Below are positions 26,611-36,628 of a stretch of 64,000 nucleotides of DNA, in pieces. The notes below the pieces were generated by a model that did no database searches, was not told the DNA's origin, and saw nothing but the letters and a program-made list of their open reading frames with translations. The stretch lies in NCBI RefSeq assembly GCF_009857915.1, contig NZ_WWCM01000001.1:558001-622000 (forward strand), in the 5' to 3' direction. This stretch comes from Duganella qianjiadongensis (lineage in GTDB: Bacteria > Pseudomonadota > Gammaproteobacteria > Burkholderiales > Burkholderiaceae_D). The position numbers and the translations under genes are program-made. The stretch's first letter is position 1; each line of letters begins with the position of its first letter.

Positions 26611-28782
26611 TCAGTGTCCGGATGGCGCAGCGGCGCCGGCAGGGTCGCTACCCCGCACCTGAAAACGGGTGCTGGCCACCACCCGTGCGGCACTGTCAAC
26701 CAGCGCCAGCGCATGCTGGCCCGGCGTGGGGTGCCATGCATAGGCGCTGCCGGCTTGCCCCAGTTCCGTGCCGTCCAGCTGCCAGCTCAGGCCTTTGCCT
26801 GCCTGCGCCTGAAAAAACACCCGCTGCACCGCCTCCGGCATGTCCGGATCGATGGCGATGATCGTCGATTCCGCCGGATAGATAATTGTCGGCACACGCT
26901 GGGCTTGCGTCACCAGCGTGACAACTGCGCTTCCCGTGCCCGCCATGAACCACTCGCTGCGCGGATTTTCCAGCGCCGGCTGGTAGCTGATCTGGCGTGA
27001 TTGCACGCCTGCCGGCACGGCCGGAGCACGGCCCGGCTGCTGGCGGTGCAGATAATCCATCACATCGCGCCATGCGGGCGCCGCGCCCGTCACGCCGGAT
27101 ACATCCCACATGGGCTGGCCATCGAAATTGCCGACCCAGACGCCTACCGTGTAGCGGTCGCTATAACCTATGCACCAGTTATCGCGCATATCCTTGCTGG
27201 TGCCGGTCTTAACGGCGCTCCAGAAGCCGGTGGCCAGTTCGTTCTTCAGGCCGAAGGTCACGCTGCGCGCAGCACGGTCGGACAGAATATCGCTGACGAT
27301 GAAACTGGCGGCGGCATCAAGCACGCGGCGCGGCGCGGGCAACTGGGCCGATGCCGTCAGCTTCACGCCGCTATACAGGCCGCCATTGGCCAGCACGCGG
27401 TAGGCATTGGTCAGTTCCAGCAGGCTCACTTCGGCCGAGCCCAGCGCCAGCGAATAGCCATAATAGTCGGGCGGCTCCGTCAGGCTGCTCAGGCCCACCT
27501 GCTGCAACCGGCTATGGAAGCGTTCCAGCCCCGTCATCACCAGCGTGCGCACTGCCGGCACGTTGAGCGAGCTGGCCAGACTGGTGCGCACACTCACCTG
27601 CCCTTTGAACTGCTTGTCGTAATTCTGCGGCACATACAGGCCGGTGGGCGTGGCGATGTCGATGGCACTGTCGTCTATCACCGAGGCGGCCGTCAGCAGC
27701 CTGCGTTCCAGCGCCAGCTGGTAGAGAAACGGCTTCAGCGTCGAACCGGCCTGCCGCAGTGCGGTGACGCCGTCTATCTCGGAACCGCCGGCATTGGCCA
27801 CATAAGCCAGTATTTCGCCGCTGGCATTGTCGAGTACCAGCACCGCACCATCGCCGACATTGCGCTCGCGCAGCGCCATCAGCTGCTGGCGCAAGGCTGT
27901 CTGGGCAAATAGCTGCAGCTGGCCGTCGAGCGTGCTGCGCACATTCTGCCCGCTGCGGCCAAGCAGCTGCTGCGCTACCTGCGGCGCGGGCGTCAGCTCC
28001 TGCGCTATCTGCGGCTTGCCCATGGCGACCAGCGTACGCAACTCGATTTCGCTACAGGTGGCCGGCGCGCGCAACTCGCGCGACAGGGCGCAGGCACGCT
28101 GCCACACCATCGCCGGCGCGGCATTCGGCGCGCGCAGCAGACTGGCCAGTATCATCGATTCCGTCAGCGTCAGGCCGGACGGCACCTTGCCGAACAGGCC
28201 GCGCGCGGCCGCCCCCACGCCTTGCAGCTCGCCGCGGAAGGACACCAGATTCAGATAGGCCTCCAGTATCTGCTGCTTGCTCCAGCTGGCATCGAGCGCG
28301 CGCGCGGCCTGCACCTGATCCCATTTCTGCGCCCAGCTGCGCCCCTGCTTTGCCGCCTGCAGGCGCGGATCGAGCAAGGCAGCCAGCTGCATGGTAATGG
28401 TGGAGGCGCCGCGCGGGCGGCTGCGGAACAGGTTATCCCACGCCGCCTTGCCGGCGGCGCTCCAGTCCACGCCTTCGTGCTGATAGAAACGCTGGTCCTC
28501 GGCCTGCAGCACGGCGGCCGGCAACGCTGGCGAAATATCGCCCAAGGCCACCCATGGTGCGCGCCGTCCCTGCATATCGATGCGCAGCGCTTGCAGCGCC
28601 ACGCCATGCCGGTCCAGCAATTGCGCTTCCGAGGCGCGATAGTCGCGCCTGACCTGTTCCGCCGTGGCCACCTCTGCTCTGGCAGCAGGCACAGACAGCG
28701 CGGCCCAGGCCAGCGTCGCTAGCAGCATCGCGCGCAGCACCGGTGACGCCCTGCCATATGGGCCAGATACAGCGCACATCAT
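26611..28782 (-). CDS. pbpC: Penicillin-binding protein 1C
   Basis: A 723-residue bifunctional class A penicillin-binding protein. After a signal/anchor (about 17-36), the glycosyltransferase domain has Glu95 in AEDQRFYQHEGVDW and the RGASTITMQL block (124-133). The transpeptidase domain has the nucleophile Ser347 (STLK), SSLN (404-407) and KTGTS (525-529). A C-terminal PBP1C domain follows. The start overlaps the stop of the alpha-2-macroglobulin gene by four bases (ATGA), so translation is coupled. PbpC with the bacterial alpha-2-macroglobulin is a conserved pair. Confidence 0.95.
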   Translation of the reverse strand: MMCAVSGPYGRASPVLRAMLLATLAWAALSVPAARAEVATAEQVRRDYRASEAQLLDRHGVALQALRIDMQGRRAPWVALGDISPALPAAVLQAEDQRFYQHEGVDWSAAGKAAWDNLFRSRPRGASTITMQLAALLDPRLQAAKQGRSWAQKWDQVQAARALDASWSKQQILEAYLNLVSFRGELQGVGAAARGLFGKVPSGLTLTESMILASLLRAPNAAPAMVWQRACALSRELRAPATCSEIELRTLVAMGKPQIAQELTPAPQVAQQLLGRSGQNVRSTLDGQLQLFAQTALRQQLMALRERNVGDGAVLVLDNASGEILAYVANAGGSEIDGVTALRQAGSTLKPFLYQLALERRLLTAASVIDDSAIDIATPTGLYVPQNYDKQFKGQVSVRTSLASSLNVPAVRTLVMTGLERFHSRLQQVGLSSLTEPPDYYGYSLALGSAEVSLLELTNAYRVLANGGLYSGVKLTASAQLPAPRRVLDAAASFIVSDILSDRAARSVTFGLKNELATGFWSAVKTGTSKDMRDNWCIGYSDRYTVGVWVGNFDGQPMWDVSGVTGAAPAWRDVMDYLHRQQPGRAPAVPAGVQSRQISYQPALENPRSEWFMAGTGSAVVTLVTQAQRVPTIIYPAESTIIAIDPDMPEAVQRVFFQAQAGKGLSWQLDGTELGQAGSAYAWHPTPGQHALALVDSAARVVASTRFQVRGSDPAGAAAPSGH

Positions 28783-31700
28783 TTCACCGTCACCGCCACG
28801 TTAGGCAGTTCAGCAAACATCTCCGGGTTATACATGGCTTCCACGCGAGTCGCCGGCAGATTGAACTGGCCTGCGTTATTCAGCCTGACCGTGTACTCCA
28901 CGGTCCATTTCCCTTTCGGTACAAACTGGTAGAACGCCCGATAAGCATCAAAACTGCGCTCCTCGAATGCTGGCCAAACCCAGCCGGTCTGCTTGCTGCT
29001 GCCCAGAATCTGGCTGTCCGTGCCCAGACCGGAACCGAGCACGGTAGCACTGGCCGGTACCGGATCATCTACCACCACCCAGGTCATATCGGCCTGCGCT
29101 TCCAGCTCCAGCCGTACGCGGTACACATCGCCGCGCGACCAGCTGCCGGCCTGCTTCTGTTCTACCGGCGTGATGGTCTTGCTGATGCGGTAGCCGCTGG
29201 AGACAGGCGCCTTGAGCGGCAGCGCAGCCAGCGTCTGCACCGTCACCCACGGCTTGCCCGTGCCCGTGTGATTGAGTTCCAGCTCAGCGGACGAACGTGG
29301 CCATGGCAGCAGTACCTTGCCACCCGTGGCATCGCCGCCGTAGGCGATGCTCTTGCTCACCTGCGCCAGAGTAGCACTGCTGCTACCCGTGACTTCAACC
29401 CGCTCATGCAGCTGCGAGAAGCGCGCCAGCGCCAGCGTGCCCCAGGTATTGGCCACGGTGGTGTTCCAGCGCCCCTGACGCTGGCGTCCCAGCGCACCGC
29501 GTGCCAGCCGGCCGATATCGTCCTTCCAGCCCGGATTGTCGGCCATGGCCAGCAATAGGCGGTTGGCATTGCTATCGGCCGAGGCCATCAGCCACCACCA
29601 GTTATCGTTACGCTCGGTCGAGAAGCCCATGGTTGTGCCCTGCAGGTTCAGGCGTGCGCGCAGAATCTGCTCAGCCTGTGCCCAGCGCTGCGCCCGCTGC
29701 GGCAGCTTAGGCGAACGCTTCAGGATCAGATACCAGTCGATCACGGCCGAAGTAGGCCACAGATTCGGCTCGACGGTGAACGACTCCAGCATCTCCGCCT
29801 GTATCGGTGCGCTGTGCGAAATCGCTTCCAGCGCCGCCAGCTTGCGCATCGCCAGATCCGTGGTGCGCAACGCCGACCAGCGCACGATGCGGCCGGCGAC
29901 AAACTCGCGCAGCCCCGTCAGCATCCGCTCCTGCAGCTCGGCAGGAATGGCATAGCCAGCCTCGTAGGCTGCCGACAGTACATACGCGGTCAGCATTTCG
30001 TCGCCCTGCGTCATGGTCGCAAAATACTTGACCAGACCGTCGCTATCGAGATGCGCCGGCAGGCTGGCCATATTCGCCTGCCACATGGCCTGATCGTGCA
30101 AAGTAATGGCGCGCGAAGTCACCTGCTCGAAGCAGCGGTAAGGATACTGGTTCATATAATCGCGCAGCGCTGCCAGTTCGCTACCCAGTCTGGCGCTGAA
30201 CTGTACCTGCACGCCGCCGCGGCCGGGCAAGGCATCCTCCGGCAAGCGCACCTGCATGCGCTGGCCGCGATCGAGCTGCAGCAGCGTTGCCTGCGTGGTA
30301 CGCACCGGCACCGCCGGCAGCACGCGCTGGCTGACTTTCAGCCGGTCGCGCGCGGCAGCGCCATCGGCACCGGTGATGCTGGCCGCGATATCCCATGCCA
30401 GCGCACTGGCGCCGGCGGGAACCTGATAGTCCCAGCCCACTTCCTGCGCGGCGCCAGCTGCCAGTTCCACCTGCTGTGGCGGCAGCGCCTTGCCGCCCGC
30501 ATTGGCCGTAACTGCCACCTGTACTGCCGCATCGGTGGTATTGCGCAGGGTGAAGCCGGCGCGCAGACGGTCGCCTTCGCGCACCACAGGCGGCAGGCCC
30601 GATAGCAGCATCAGATCCTGCGAACTGCGGATCTCGGTGCGGCCCGTGCCGAACAGATCGGCGTCGGCACTGGCGATGGCAACGATGCGGAACGCTGTTA
30701 GTGAGTCATTAATAGGCACCTGCACGCTGGCCTCGCCGTTTGCATCGAGTGCCACGCGCGCCTGCCAGAACAGCAGCGTATCGAACAGCTCGCGCCCGGC
30801 GCCTTTGCCGCCGCCACCACCGTGGGGCACGGCCTTGCGGCCAAAATGACGCTTGCCTACCACCTGCATCTGCGCGGTGGCCGTCTGCACCTGCAGATTA
30901 CGCTGCTGCATCATGGCTTCCAGCAGATCCCAGCTGGTGTTAGGCATCAGCTGCAGCAGGCCCACATCCACCGCCGCCAGCGCCACTTCGGTGCCGGCAG
31001 GCAAAGGGGAGCCGTCAGCCCGCGCCACTTTTACCTGCACCTTCGCCTTATCGCGGATGTTGTACACCGCCTTGTCCGCCTTGACCTGCACTTTCAGTTC
31101 ATGCGCGGCCCAGCCCACCCGCAACGGCGTGATGCCCAGCTTGTAGGCAGGCTTGCCAAGATCGACTAATGCGGTCGGCTGCACGCCGGCCACGCGGCCG
31201 CGCACCACCAGCGCCGACACATACACGTTAGGCGCGTAGTGTCCCTTGATCGGCAGCGTGAATACCGGCTCCTTGCCGGACAGCTGGCGCACATAGGTAT
31301 CGAGCACGCCTTCACGTTCGACGGTAATCAGCGCAGTAGCCTCGCGGAACGGCATACGCAACTGGAAGCTGGCCGTCTGGCCCGGCTCGTAGCGTTTCAG
31401 TTCGGGCAGCAGATCGATGCGGTCATTATCGCTGGCGCTGAACCACCAGTCGGCGCCATCCGCCACCCAGGTTTCGCGCTGGGTCACGGAGCGGTGCTGC
31501 GCGCTGTCATAAGTAACTGCGCGCAGAATCAGGTTGCCGGAAGCAGGCGCTTTCACTTCGCAGATCAGCAGGCCCTTGCTATCGGTCTGGCCGGTGCAGG
31601 CCTGCCCCAGCGCTTTCACCTCGCTCTGGTTTTCATATGCATAGAAGCCGCCGATCAAACGGCGCCGGTGCGCATACTGCAAGCGCTGGAACAGATCCAC

Positions 31701-34601
31701 CGTCACTGGCGCCTGTGCCACCGGCCGCCCCTGCACATCGAGCACGGCCACCGTGAACTTCATGCCGTCCTTGCTCATGACCCAGCCATCGGGCTGGATG
31801 CCGATCAGATAGGCCGAGTTCCATAGCGGGATGCGGGTAGTGGCCGACAGGGTCTCGCCGTTGGCGTCCTGATACGACATCTCGGCCAGCAGTTCACGCG
31901 GCGTGGTCACGGCGGGCAACTGGTCCAGCGTGATACGGGCGCCACCCTGCTTGTCGAGCGTGAGCTTGCGCGTCTTGAAACCGCTGGCGCCGCCATCGTC
32001 GCCCTGCTCGCCTTCGAAGCTCCCTTGGTCCTCGTCGAAAGCTGGCTGGTCGCGCTCCATGCCGCTGCTGACGTCGCCAGCATTGAAACTGAAGTCGGCG
32101 TAGTCATCGAAGAATATATATTTGTCCTGCAATACAGTGCGCAACTGTACCGGTACACCGGCCGCTGCACCACCGGACAGATAACTGAGCTGCACATCGA
32201 GATCGACGCTGCTGGCCTGCACCGGCGGCACTTTCGGCCCTTGCATCACCGCCTTCATGGTCGGCACGCGGAACTGCTCGACACGGAAGCGCCCCGCTTC
32301 GCGCCCGCCCAGCAGCAACTGGTACCAGCCCTGTTTGGCGTCGGCAGGAATCTGCCACTGGCTTTCGGCGCTGCCGTTGGCACTCCATTTGAGCGCCACG
32401 CGGTAGCGCTGCTCACTGCCCTCATGCATCAACTGCACGCTATCGGGCTGCGCCTTGCGTTCTTCCGGCGTAAGCTGGCGGCCATAGAGCGAACGCCGCC
32501 TGCTGCTCTGGCTATCTGCGGTCACCAGCGCAAAGCCCTGCTCCGTATGGCGGCGCAGGAAGTGCTTCATATGGACAGTCTCGCCTGCGCGCAGCAGGGT
32601 GCGGTCAAATACCGTGGTAGCGAGCACATTATCGTCGCGCACATCGCCGGTAGGCAGATTGAAGCGCCAGCCCTCGATACCGCGCGTCCACTCGGACATG
32701 GTAAAGGTCAGATCATTGCCGCTACGGGCCGTGATGAAGAAACCGCTGCTGCGCTGGCACGAGCGCTCGGCCAGTTCCGCGCTGATGCTGGCGACGCCAT
32801 TCTGGTTGGTGCTGCCCTGCCACAGCAGCTTGCCTTCGCAATCGCGCACGCTGACCTGTGCCTGCGCCACGGGACGGGCCTTATCGAGCGTAGTCACCCA
32901 CACCAGCGAAGAACTGGCGCCGTGCTTGAAGTGGGCCACCATATTGGTCACCAGTGCCGCCGCACTCACATAGGCAGTGGCAGGCGTTTGCGCCAGTCCC
33001 GCGCCCAGCTTCGGACTGGCCAGTTCCACTACATAGAAACCCGGCTTGCGTAGCGGGATACCGACCACTTCGAACGCCTGCCGGCCGGCCGGTTTGGGCA
33101 CACTGAAACGATCTATGCGGCTGGCTTCCGCACCTTTTTTCTGCGCCAGCAAAGGCCGGAACAGTTCGTCGCCATACAGCTCCTGCGGCTCGCTGCCATA
33201 GCTGGTCAGCTTGCGCATCCACTGCAGGATCTGCTGGTCCTGCTCTTCCTGCGCCAGTACCGCATCATTGACCCGCAAGCTACTGCCCTGCACCTTTGCT
33301 GCAGCAACCGCAAGGCTGGCCTCCACATTGCGCATGGTGACAGGCAGCATACGGTCACCCTGCGCTTCGATAATCCCGAAACGCGCAGGGAATTTGATCA
33401 GCGGCGGCTGGGCATCGGTACGCAGCGCAAGCGGGAAGCGCGCGGCATTGAGCAGGCTGCGTCCGGCCTCGTCTTGCAGGCCTGCGGGCAGGTGCAGCGT
33501 GAATGCAGCACGTTCAGGGAATGGTCCGGCAAATTCCAGCATGTCGGCCAGTTCGGCCTGGGCCTGCTCTTTCGGCAGCCGGCCCTGGTAGCTCTTGCCC
33601 CCCGGTCCGCGCAGACTGATGGCCAGCAGATCGGCCTTGCGTACCGGCGCAGTGAACGACAGCCGCATGGGCAGGAAAGGAATGCAGCCGCCATCTTTCT
33701 TGAGCTTGTCGCAACTGAAGCTGGCGCTGAATTCCGGCCGCGTGGCAAACGTGCGTTCCTGATCCTGCTCGCTGTGCATGCCGTTTTCTGCCGCCACGCC
33801 GGCGCCCCATACCAGCGCCACCTCGGCTTTGACCGGCAGGCGCTGGCGGCACTGCAGCACTGCCAGCGGCATCTGCTCCATCCGCTTGCTCTTGACTGCC
33901 AGTTTTGCGCTCCACACGACACCGCGCGCATGGTAGTAGCTCACCAGATGGCGTTCGACGAAGTTACGGTGCTGGTCCAGTATGCGCTGGCGCTCTTCGC
34001 CCGTCAGCACACGCACGCCGATGCGCTCACTGATGCCCTGCGCACGGCACCACGCGTGTTCGCTGATGCTGGCATCGGTGGCGGGCGTATCGAGTCCCAG
34101 TATGAATACCTGCTCTTCATCGATATCACGCGCACCTTCCCGCGGCGAGGACATGATGATTTTCGGCCCGCCAGTATTGAAGCTGTAGCTGTGCTCCCCT
34201 TGCAGCGGCTGGCCGGCCAGATCGCGTACGCTGTCCTTGAGCGTGAAGCGGCAGCTGATGGCGGCAGGCAGATCACGCTCGAAATCGTAGGCCCAGGTGG
34301 CGCCATCGACCCAGCGCCCCTTGCCCGGCATGGGACAGTCGATGCTGAACGGATCATCCAGCCGCAGATCACCGAGCGGCACTATCTGCGCACTGAAATG
34401 CGCTCTGGCCTGCCGCACCTGTTTGACGGTGCCCACCGGACTGAAGGAGTTTATCGACGTTGCGGCCACCGCACTGGCCGGATTAATGGCTGGATTAGTG
34501 GCCAAATTCGTGGCCGGATTAGTGACCGAACTAGTAGCCAGGGCGGCCAGCGGCAAGCCGCACAGGACGGCCAGACTGGCGAGGCGGGACAGCAGGCGCA
34601 T
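28779..34601 (-). CDS. yfhM: Bacterial alpha-2-macroglobulin (YfhM-like)
   Basis: A 1940-residue periplasmic protease trap. It has an N-terminal signal peptide (about 1-22), then multiple macroglobulin (MG) domains, and a thioester domain with CFEQ (Cys1490 to Gln1493) in YPYRCFEQVTS, equivalent to CLEQ of E. coli. Cleavage of the bait region by an invading protease would expose the thioester and trap the protease. Unlike E. coli YfhM there is no lipobox, so it is probably soluble. Just after the signal peptide is a tandem-repeat segment (TNPATNLATNPAINPA) coded by five 12-base repeats. GGAG precedes the ATG. It precedes pbpC. Confidence 0.93.
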   Translation of the reverse strand: MRLLSRLASLAVLCGLPLAALATSSVTNPATNLATNPAINPASAVAATSINSFSPVGTVKQVRQARAHFSAQIVPLGDLRLDDPFSIDCPMPGKGRWVDGATWAYDFERDLPAAISCRFTLKDSVRDLAGQPLQGEHSYSFNTGGPKIIMSSPREGARDIDEEQVFILGLDTPATDASISEHAWCRAQGISERIGVRVLTGEERQRILDQHRNFVERHLVSYYHARGVVWSAKLAVKSKRMEQMPLAVLQCRQRLPVKAEVALVWGAGVAAENGMHSEQDQERTFATRPEFSASFSCDKLKKDGGCIPFLPMRLSFTAPVRKADLLAISLRGPGGKSYQGRLPKEQAQAELADMLEFAGPFPERAAFTLHLPAGLQDEAGRSLLNAARFPLALRTDAQPPLIKFPARFGIIEAQGDRMLPVTMRNVEASLAVAAAKVQGSSLRVNDAVLAQEEQDQQILQWMRKLTSYGSEPQELYGDELFRPLLAQKKGAEASRIDRFSVPKPAGRQAFEVVGIPLRKPGFYVVELASPKLGAGLAQTPATAYVSAAALVTNMVAHFKHGASSSLVWVTTLDKARPVAQAQVSVRDCEGKLLWQGSTNQNGVASISAELAERSCQRSSGFFITARSGNDLTFTMSEWTRGIEGWRFNLPTGDVRDDNVLATTVFDRTLLRAGETVHMKHFLRRHTEQGFALVTADSQSSRRRSLYGRQLTPEERKAQPDSVQLMHEGSEQRYRVALKWSANGSAESQWQIPADAKQGWYQLLLGGREAGRFRVEQFRVPTMKAVMQGPKVPPVQASSVDLDVQLSYLSGGAAAGVPVQLRTVLQDKYIFFDDYADFSFNAGDVSSGMERDQPAFDEDQGSFEGEQGDDGGASGFKTRKLTLDKQGGARITLDQLPAVTTPRELLAEMSYQDANGETLSATTRIPLWNSAYLIGIQPDGWVMSKDGMKFTVAVLDVQGRPVAQAPVTVDLFQRLQYAHRRRLIGGFYAYENQSEVKALGQACTGQTDSKGLLICEVKAPASGNLILRAVTYDSAQHRSVTQRETWVADGADWWFSASDNDRIDLLPELKRYEPGQTASFQLRMPFREATALITVEREGVLDTYVRQLSGKEPVFTLPIKGHYAPNVYVSALVVRGRVAGVQPTALVDLGKPAYKLGITPLRVGWAAHELKVQVKADKAVYNIRDKAKVQVKVARADGSPLPAGTEVALAAVDVGLLQLMPNTSWDLLEAMMQQRNLQVQTATAQMQVVGKRHFGRKAVPHGGGGGKGAGRELFDTLLFWQARVALDANGEASVQVPINDSLTAFRIVAIASADADLFGTGRTEIRSSQDLMLLSGLPPVVREGDRLRAGFTLRNTTDAAVQVAVTANAGGKALPPQQVELAAGAAQEVGWDYQVPAGASALAWDIAASITGADGAAARDRLKVSQRVLPAVPVRTTQATLLQLDRGQRMQVRLPEDALPGRGGVQVQFSARLGSELAALRDYMNQYPYRCFEQVTSRAITLHDQAMWQANMASLPAHLDSDGLVKYFATMTQGDEMLTAYVLSAAYEAGYAIPAELQERMLTGLREFVAGRIVRWSALRTTDLAMRKLAALEAISHSAPIQAEMLESFTVEPNLWPTSAVIDWYLILKRSPKLPQRAQRWAQAEQILRARLNLQGTTMGFSTERNDNWWWLMASADSNANRLLLAMADNPGWKDDIGRLARGALGRQRQGRWNTTVANTWGTLALARFSQLHERVEVTGSSSATLAQVSKSIAYGGDATGGKVLLPWPRSSAELELNHTGTGKPWVTVQTLAALPLKAPVSSGYRISKTITPVEQKQAGSWSRGDVYRVRLELEAQADMTWVVVDDPVPASATVLGSGLGTDSQILGSSKQTGWVWPAFEERSFDAYRAFYQFVPKGKWTVEYTVRLNNAGQFNLPATRVEAMYNPEMFAELPNVAVTVK
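34477..34536. repeat. Five 12-bp tandem repeats in the alpha-2-macroglobulin gene
   Basis: Units such as GCCGGATTAATG, GCTGGATTAGTG and GCCGGATTAGTG follow one another without gaps over 60 bases. They encode short TNPA/TNLA/INPA-like repeats after the signal peptide. Unit length is a multiple of three, so copy-number changes would keep the frame. Confidence 0.8.
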
Positions 34602-34696
34602 GCCAACTCCATAAGCTGTAAGGGAAACAGCTCAGTGTTGCAAACACCAAAGGCAAAGTCAACAACGTTACCGGAAAAACACCAAAATTCAAATAC

Positions 34697-35611
34697 TTAA
34701 ACTTCGCTTGTCATCTTGTCCCAGTACGGCGGCGTACCAAAGCGCTGGCGCAGCGCTGTCACCAGCTCCTTCAGCTTGCGCGATGCGCGCCGTCCTTCGG
34801 GGTGGGCCACGTAGATCAGCTCCTGCGCGGCCTCGTGGCCGATATCGACCTTGACCAGCTGGCCGGCGCGCAGCTCCTCACCCACGATGAAACTGGGCAG
34901 CAGCGCCAGCCCCAGTCCGGCCAGCGCGGCATCGCGCATCATGTCGCCATTGTTGACGCGCAGTGCTGCGGGCGGGCGCACAAACACATCCTGCCGCACG
35001 TCGGCAAAGCGCCAGTCAGCCACATTGCGGTTGGTGTAGTAGATGGCACGGTGCTGGCGCAAGGCAGCCAGCGAGTCCGGCGTGCCGTGCTGTTCGAGGT
35101 AGGCCGGAGCCGCCACCAGCAGCCTGCGGCTCGGTGCCAGCGGCAGCGCCACCAGCCGGCTGTCTTCCACCGTGCCGTGGCGGATGACGGCATCGTAGCC
35201 CTCGGCTGCGGCATCGATGCGCCGGTCGTCCAGTTCCAGCGTTAGCACAATATCCGGATGCTGGGCCAGAAACGGATACAGCGCCGGCCCCAGATGCATG
35301 CGCCCGAACGTGACAGGCGCCGACAGCCGCATGGGGCCACTCAGGCTGGCGCGCCGCTCGGAGACTTCGGCCACGGCATCCTGCACTTCCCACACGATGC
35401 GGTGGGCGCGCTCGAGAAACGCGCTGCCGTCTTCCGTCAGGCTCAGTTTGCGGGTGGTGCGATGAAACAGCGGTGCGCCCAGTTGCTGCTCCAGTTCGGC
35501 CAGCCTTTCGCTGACCACCGACTTCGACAGATGCAGGCGGCGCGCGGCAGCGCTGATCGAGCCTGCTTCGGCAATCGCGACAAAGCTGCTGATGCCATCG
35601 AGTTTGACCAT
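34697..35611 (-). CDS. LysR family transcriptional regulator
   Basis: A 304-residue LysR-type regulator with the N-terminal helix-turn-helix (GSISAAARRLHLSKSVVSERLAELE, about 17-41) and an effector-binding domain of the CrgA/DsdC-like group. A GGGAGG ribosome site lies before the ATG at 35611. It is divergent from a short-chain dehydrogenase gene, with an inverted repeat (35634-35652) between them. Confidence 0.87.
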   Translation of the reverse strand: MVKLDGISSFVAIAEAGSISAAARRLHLSKSVVSERLAELEQQLGAPLFHRTTRKLSLTEDGSAFLERAHRIVWEVQDAVAEVSERRASLSGPMRLSAPVTFGRMHLGPALYPFLAQHPDIVLTLELDDRRIDAAAEGYDAVIRHGTVEDSRLVALPLAPSRRLLVAAPAYLEQHGTPDSLAALRQHRAIYYTNRNVADWRFADVRQDVFVRPPAALRVNNGDMMRDAALAGLGLALLPSFIVGEELRAGQLVKVDIGHEAAQELIYVAHPEGRRASRKLKELVTALRQRFGTPPYWDKMTSEV

Positions 35612-35633
35612 GGCGACCTCCCGAATCTACGAT

Positions 35634-35652
35634 TGTTCGATTATACCGAACA
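35634..35652. promoter_or_regulatory. Candidate LysR operator
   Basis: TGTTCG-N7-CGAACA forms a 19-bp inverted repeat with T-N11-A geometry, in the 140-base gap between the divergent LysR and short-chain dehydrogenase genes. Confidence 0.55.
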
Positions 35653-35751
35653 CAAGCTCCTTCTTTTGCTCACTTATCCGGACGAGCTTTCATCCCTACA
35701 CTGGATTCCGTAGCAGACATCACCCCTTCCCCACTTTCAAGGAGTCGCAAA

Positions 35752-36561
35752 ATGAGCAACGCAGCCCAGCACACTAGCCTTATCCCGACTGCCGGCCACG
35801 GCCGCCTGCAGGACAAAGTCGCCCTGATCACGGGCGCCAGTTCCGGCATAGGCCGCGCTACTGCCCTGCTGTTTGCCGCCGAAGGCGCCAAACTGGTGGT
35901 AGGCGCCCGCCGCGACGCCGAACTGCAGTTACTGGTCAGCGAGATTACGGCGGCGGGCGGTCAGGCCGTGGCGCTGGCCGGTGACGTGCGTTCGGAAGAC
36001 TATGCGGCAGCGCTGGTGGCGCTGGCGGTAGAACGCTATGGCCGCCTCGACATCGCCTTCAATAATGCCGGCACCATAGGCGAGAGCGGCGCCACTACCG
36101 GTATCTCCGCCGACGGCTGGAACGACACGCTGGCTATCAACCTGAGCGGTGCCTTTTACGGCGCCAAACACCAGATCGCCCAGATGCAGCAGCATGGCGG
36201 CGGCTCGGTGATCTTCACCTCTACCTTTGTCGGCCATACCGTTTCCTTCCCCGGCATGGCAGCCTATGCGGCCAGTAAATCCGGCCTGATCGGCCTGACC
36301 CAGACGCTGGCAGCCGAATATGGTCCGCAAGGCGTGCGCGTGAATGCCGTGCTGCCGGGTGCAGTCGATACCGATATGTACCGCGACACTAATAACTCGG
36401 CGGAATCGCAGGCTTTCATCACCGGCCTGCATGCGCTCAAACGCATCGCCACGCCGCAGGAACTGGCCCGCTCGGTGCTGTATCTGGCCTCCGACGATGC
36501 CTCCTTCGTCACCGGTACGGCAGCGCTGGTCGATGGTGGCCTGTCGATCACCCGCACCTGA
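35752..36561 (+). CDS. SDR family oxidoreductase
   Basis: A 269-residue classical short-chain dehydrogenase. The cofactor loop TGASSGIG lies at 27-34, NNAG at 104-107, and the catalytic set Ser157, Tyr172 and Lys176 (YAASK) is complete; the C-terminus has the usual FVTGTALVDGG-type segment. The basic residues in GARRDAE after beta-2 favour NADPH. AAGGAG is upstream of the ATG. Probably regulated by the divergent LysR protein. The substrate is unknown. Confidence 0.88.
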   Translation: MSNAAQHTSLIPTAGHGRLQDKVALITGASSGIGRATALLFAAEGAKLVVGARRDAELQLLVSEITAAGGQAVALAGDVRSEDYAAALVALAVERYGRLDIAFNNAGTIGESGATTGISADGWNDTLAINLSGAFYGAKHQIAQMQQHGGGSVIFTSTFVGHTVSFPGMAAYAASKSGLIGLTQTLAAEYGPQGVRVNAVLPGAVDTDMYRDTNNSAESQAFITGLHALKRIATPQELARSVLYLASDDASFVTGTAALVDGGLSITRT

Positions 36562-36569
36562 TCGGCAGC

Positions 36570-36602
36570 CAAAACAAAAACAGCGGAACCAGGTTCCGCT
36601 GT
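36570..36602 (-). terminator. Intrinsic terminator, rlmD
   Basis: The 10-base arms ACAGCGGAAC and GTTCCGCTGT (36580-36589, 36593-36602) enclose a 3-base loop. On the minus strand the hairpin is followed by a T-rich run (AAAACAAAAA on plus). It terminates the rlmD transcript and may also stop the opposing SDR gene. Confidence 0.82.
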
Positions 36603-36628
36603 CTGTGCTATCGGGCCGGCCGGTTTGC

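Noticed and set aside
34477-34536. A CRISPR array
   Set aside because: The repeats are 12 bases long, directly adjacent with no spacers, and in frame within a coding region. No other regular repeat-spacer pattern was seen in the window.
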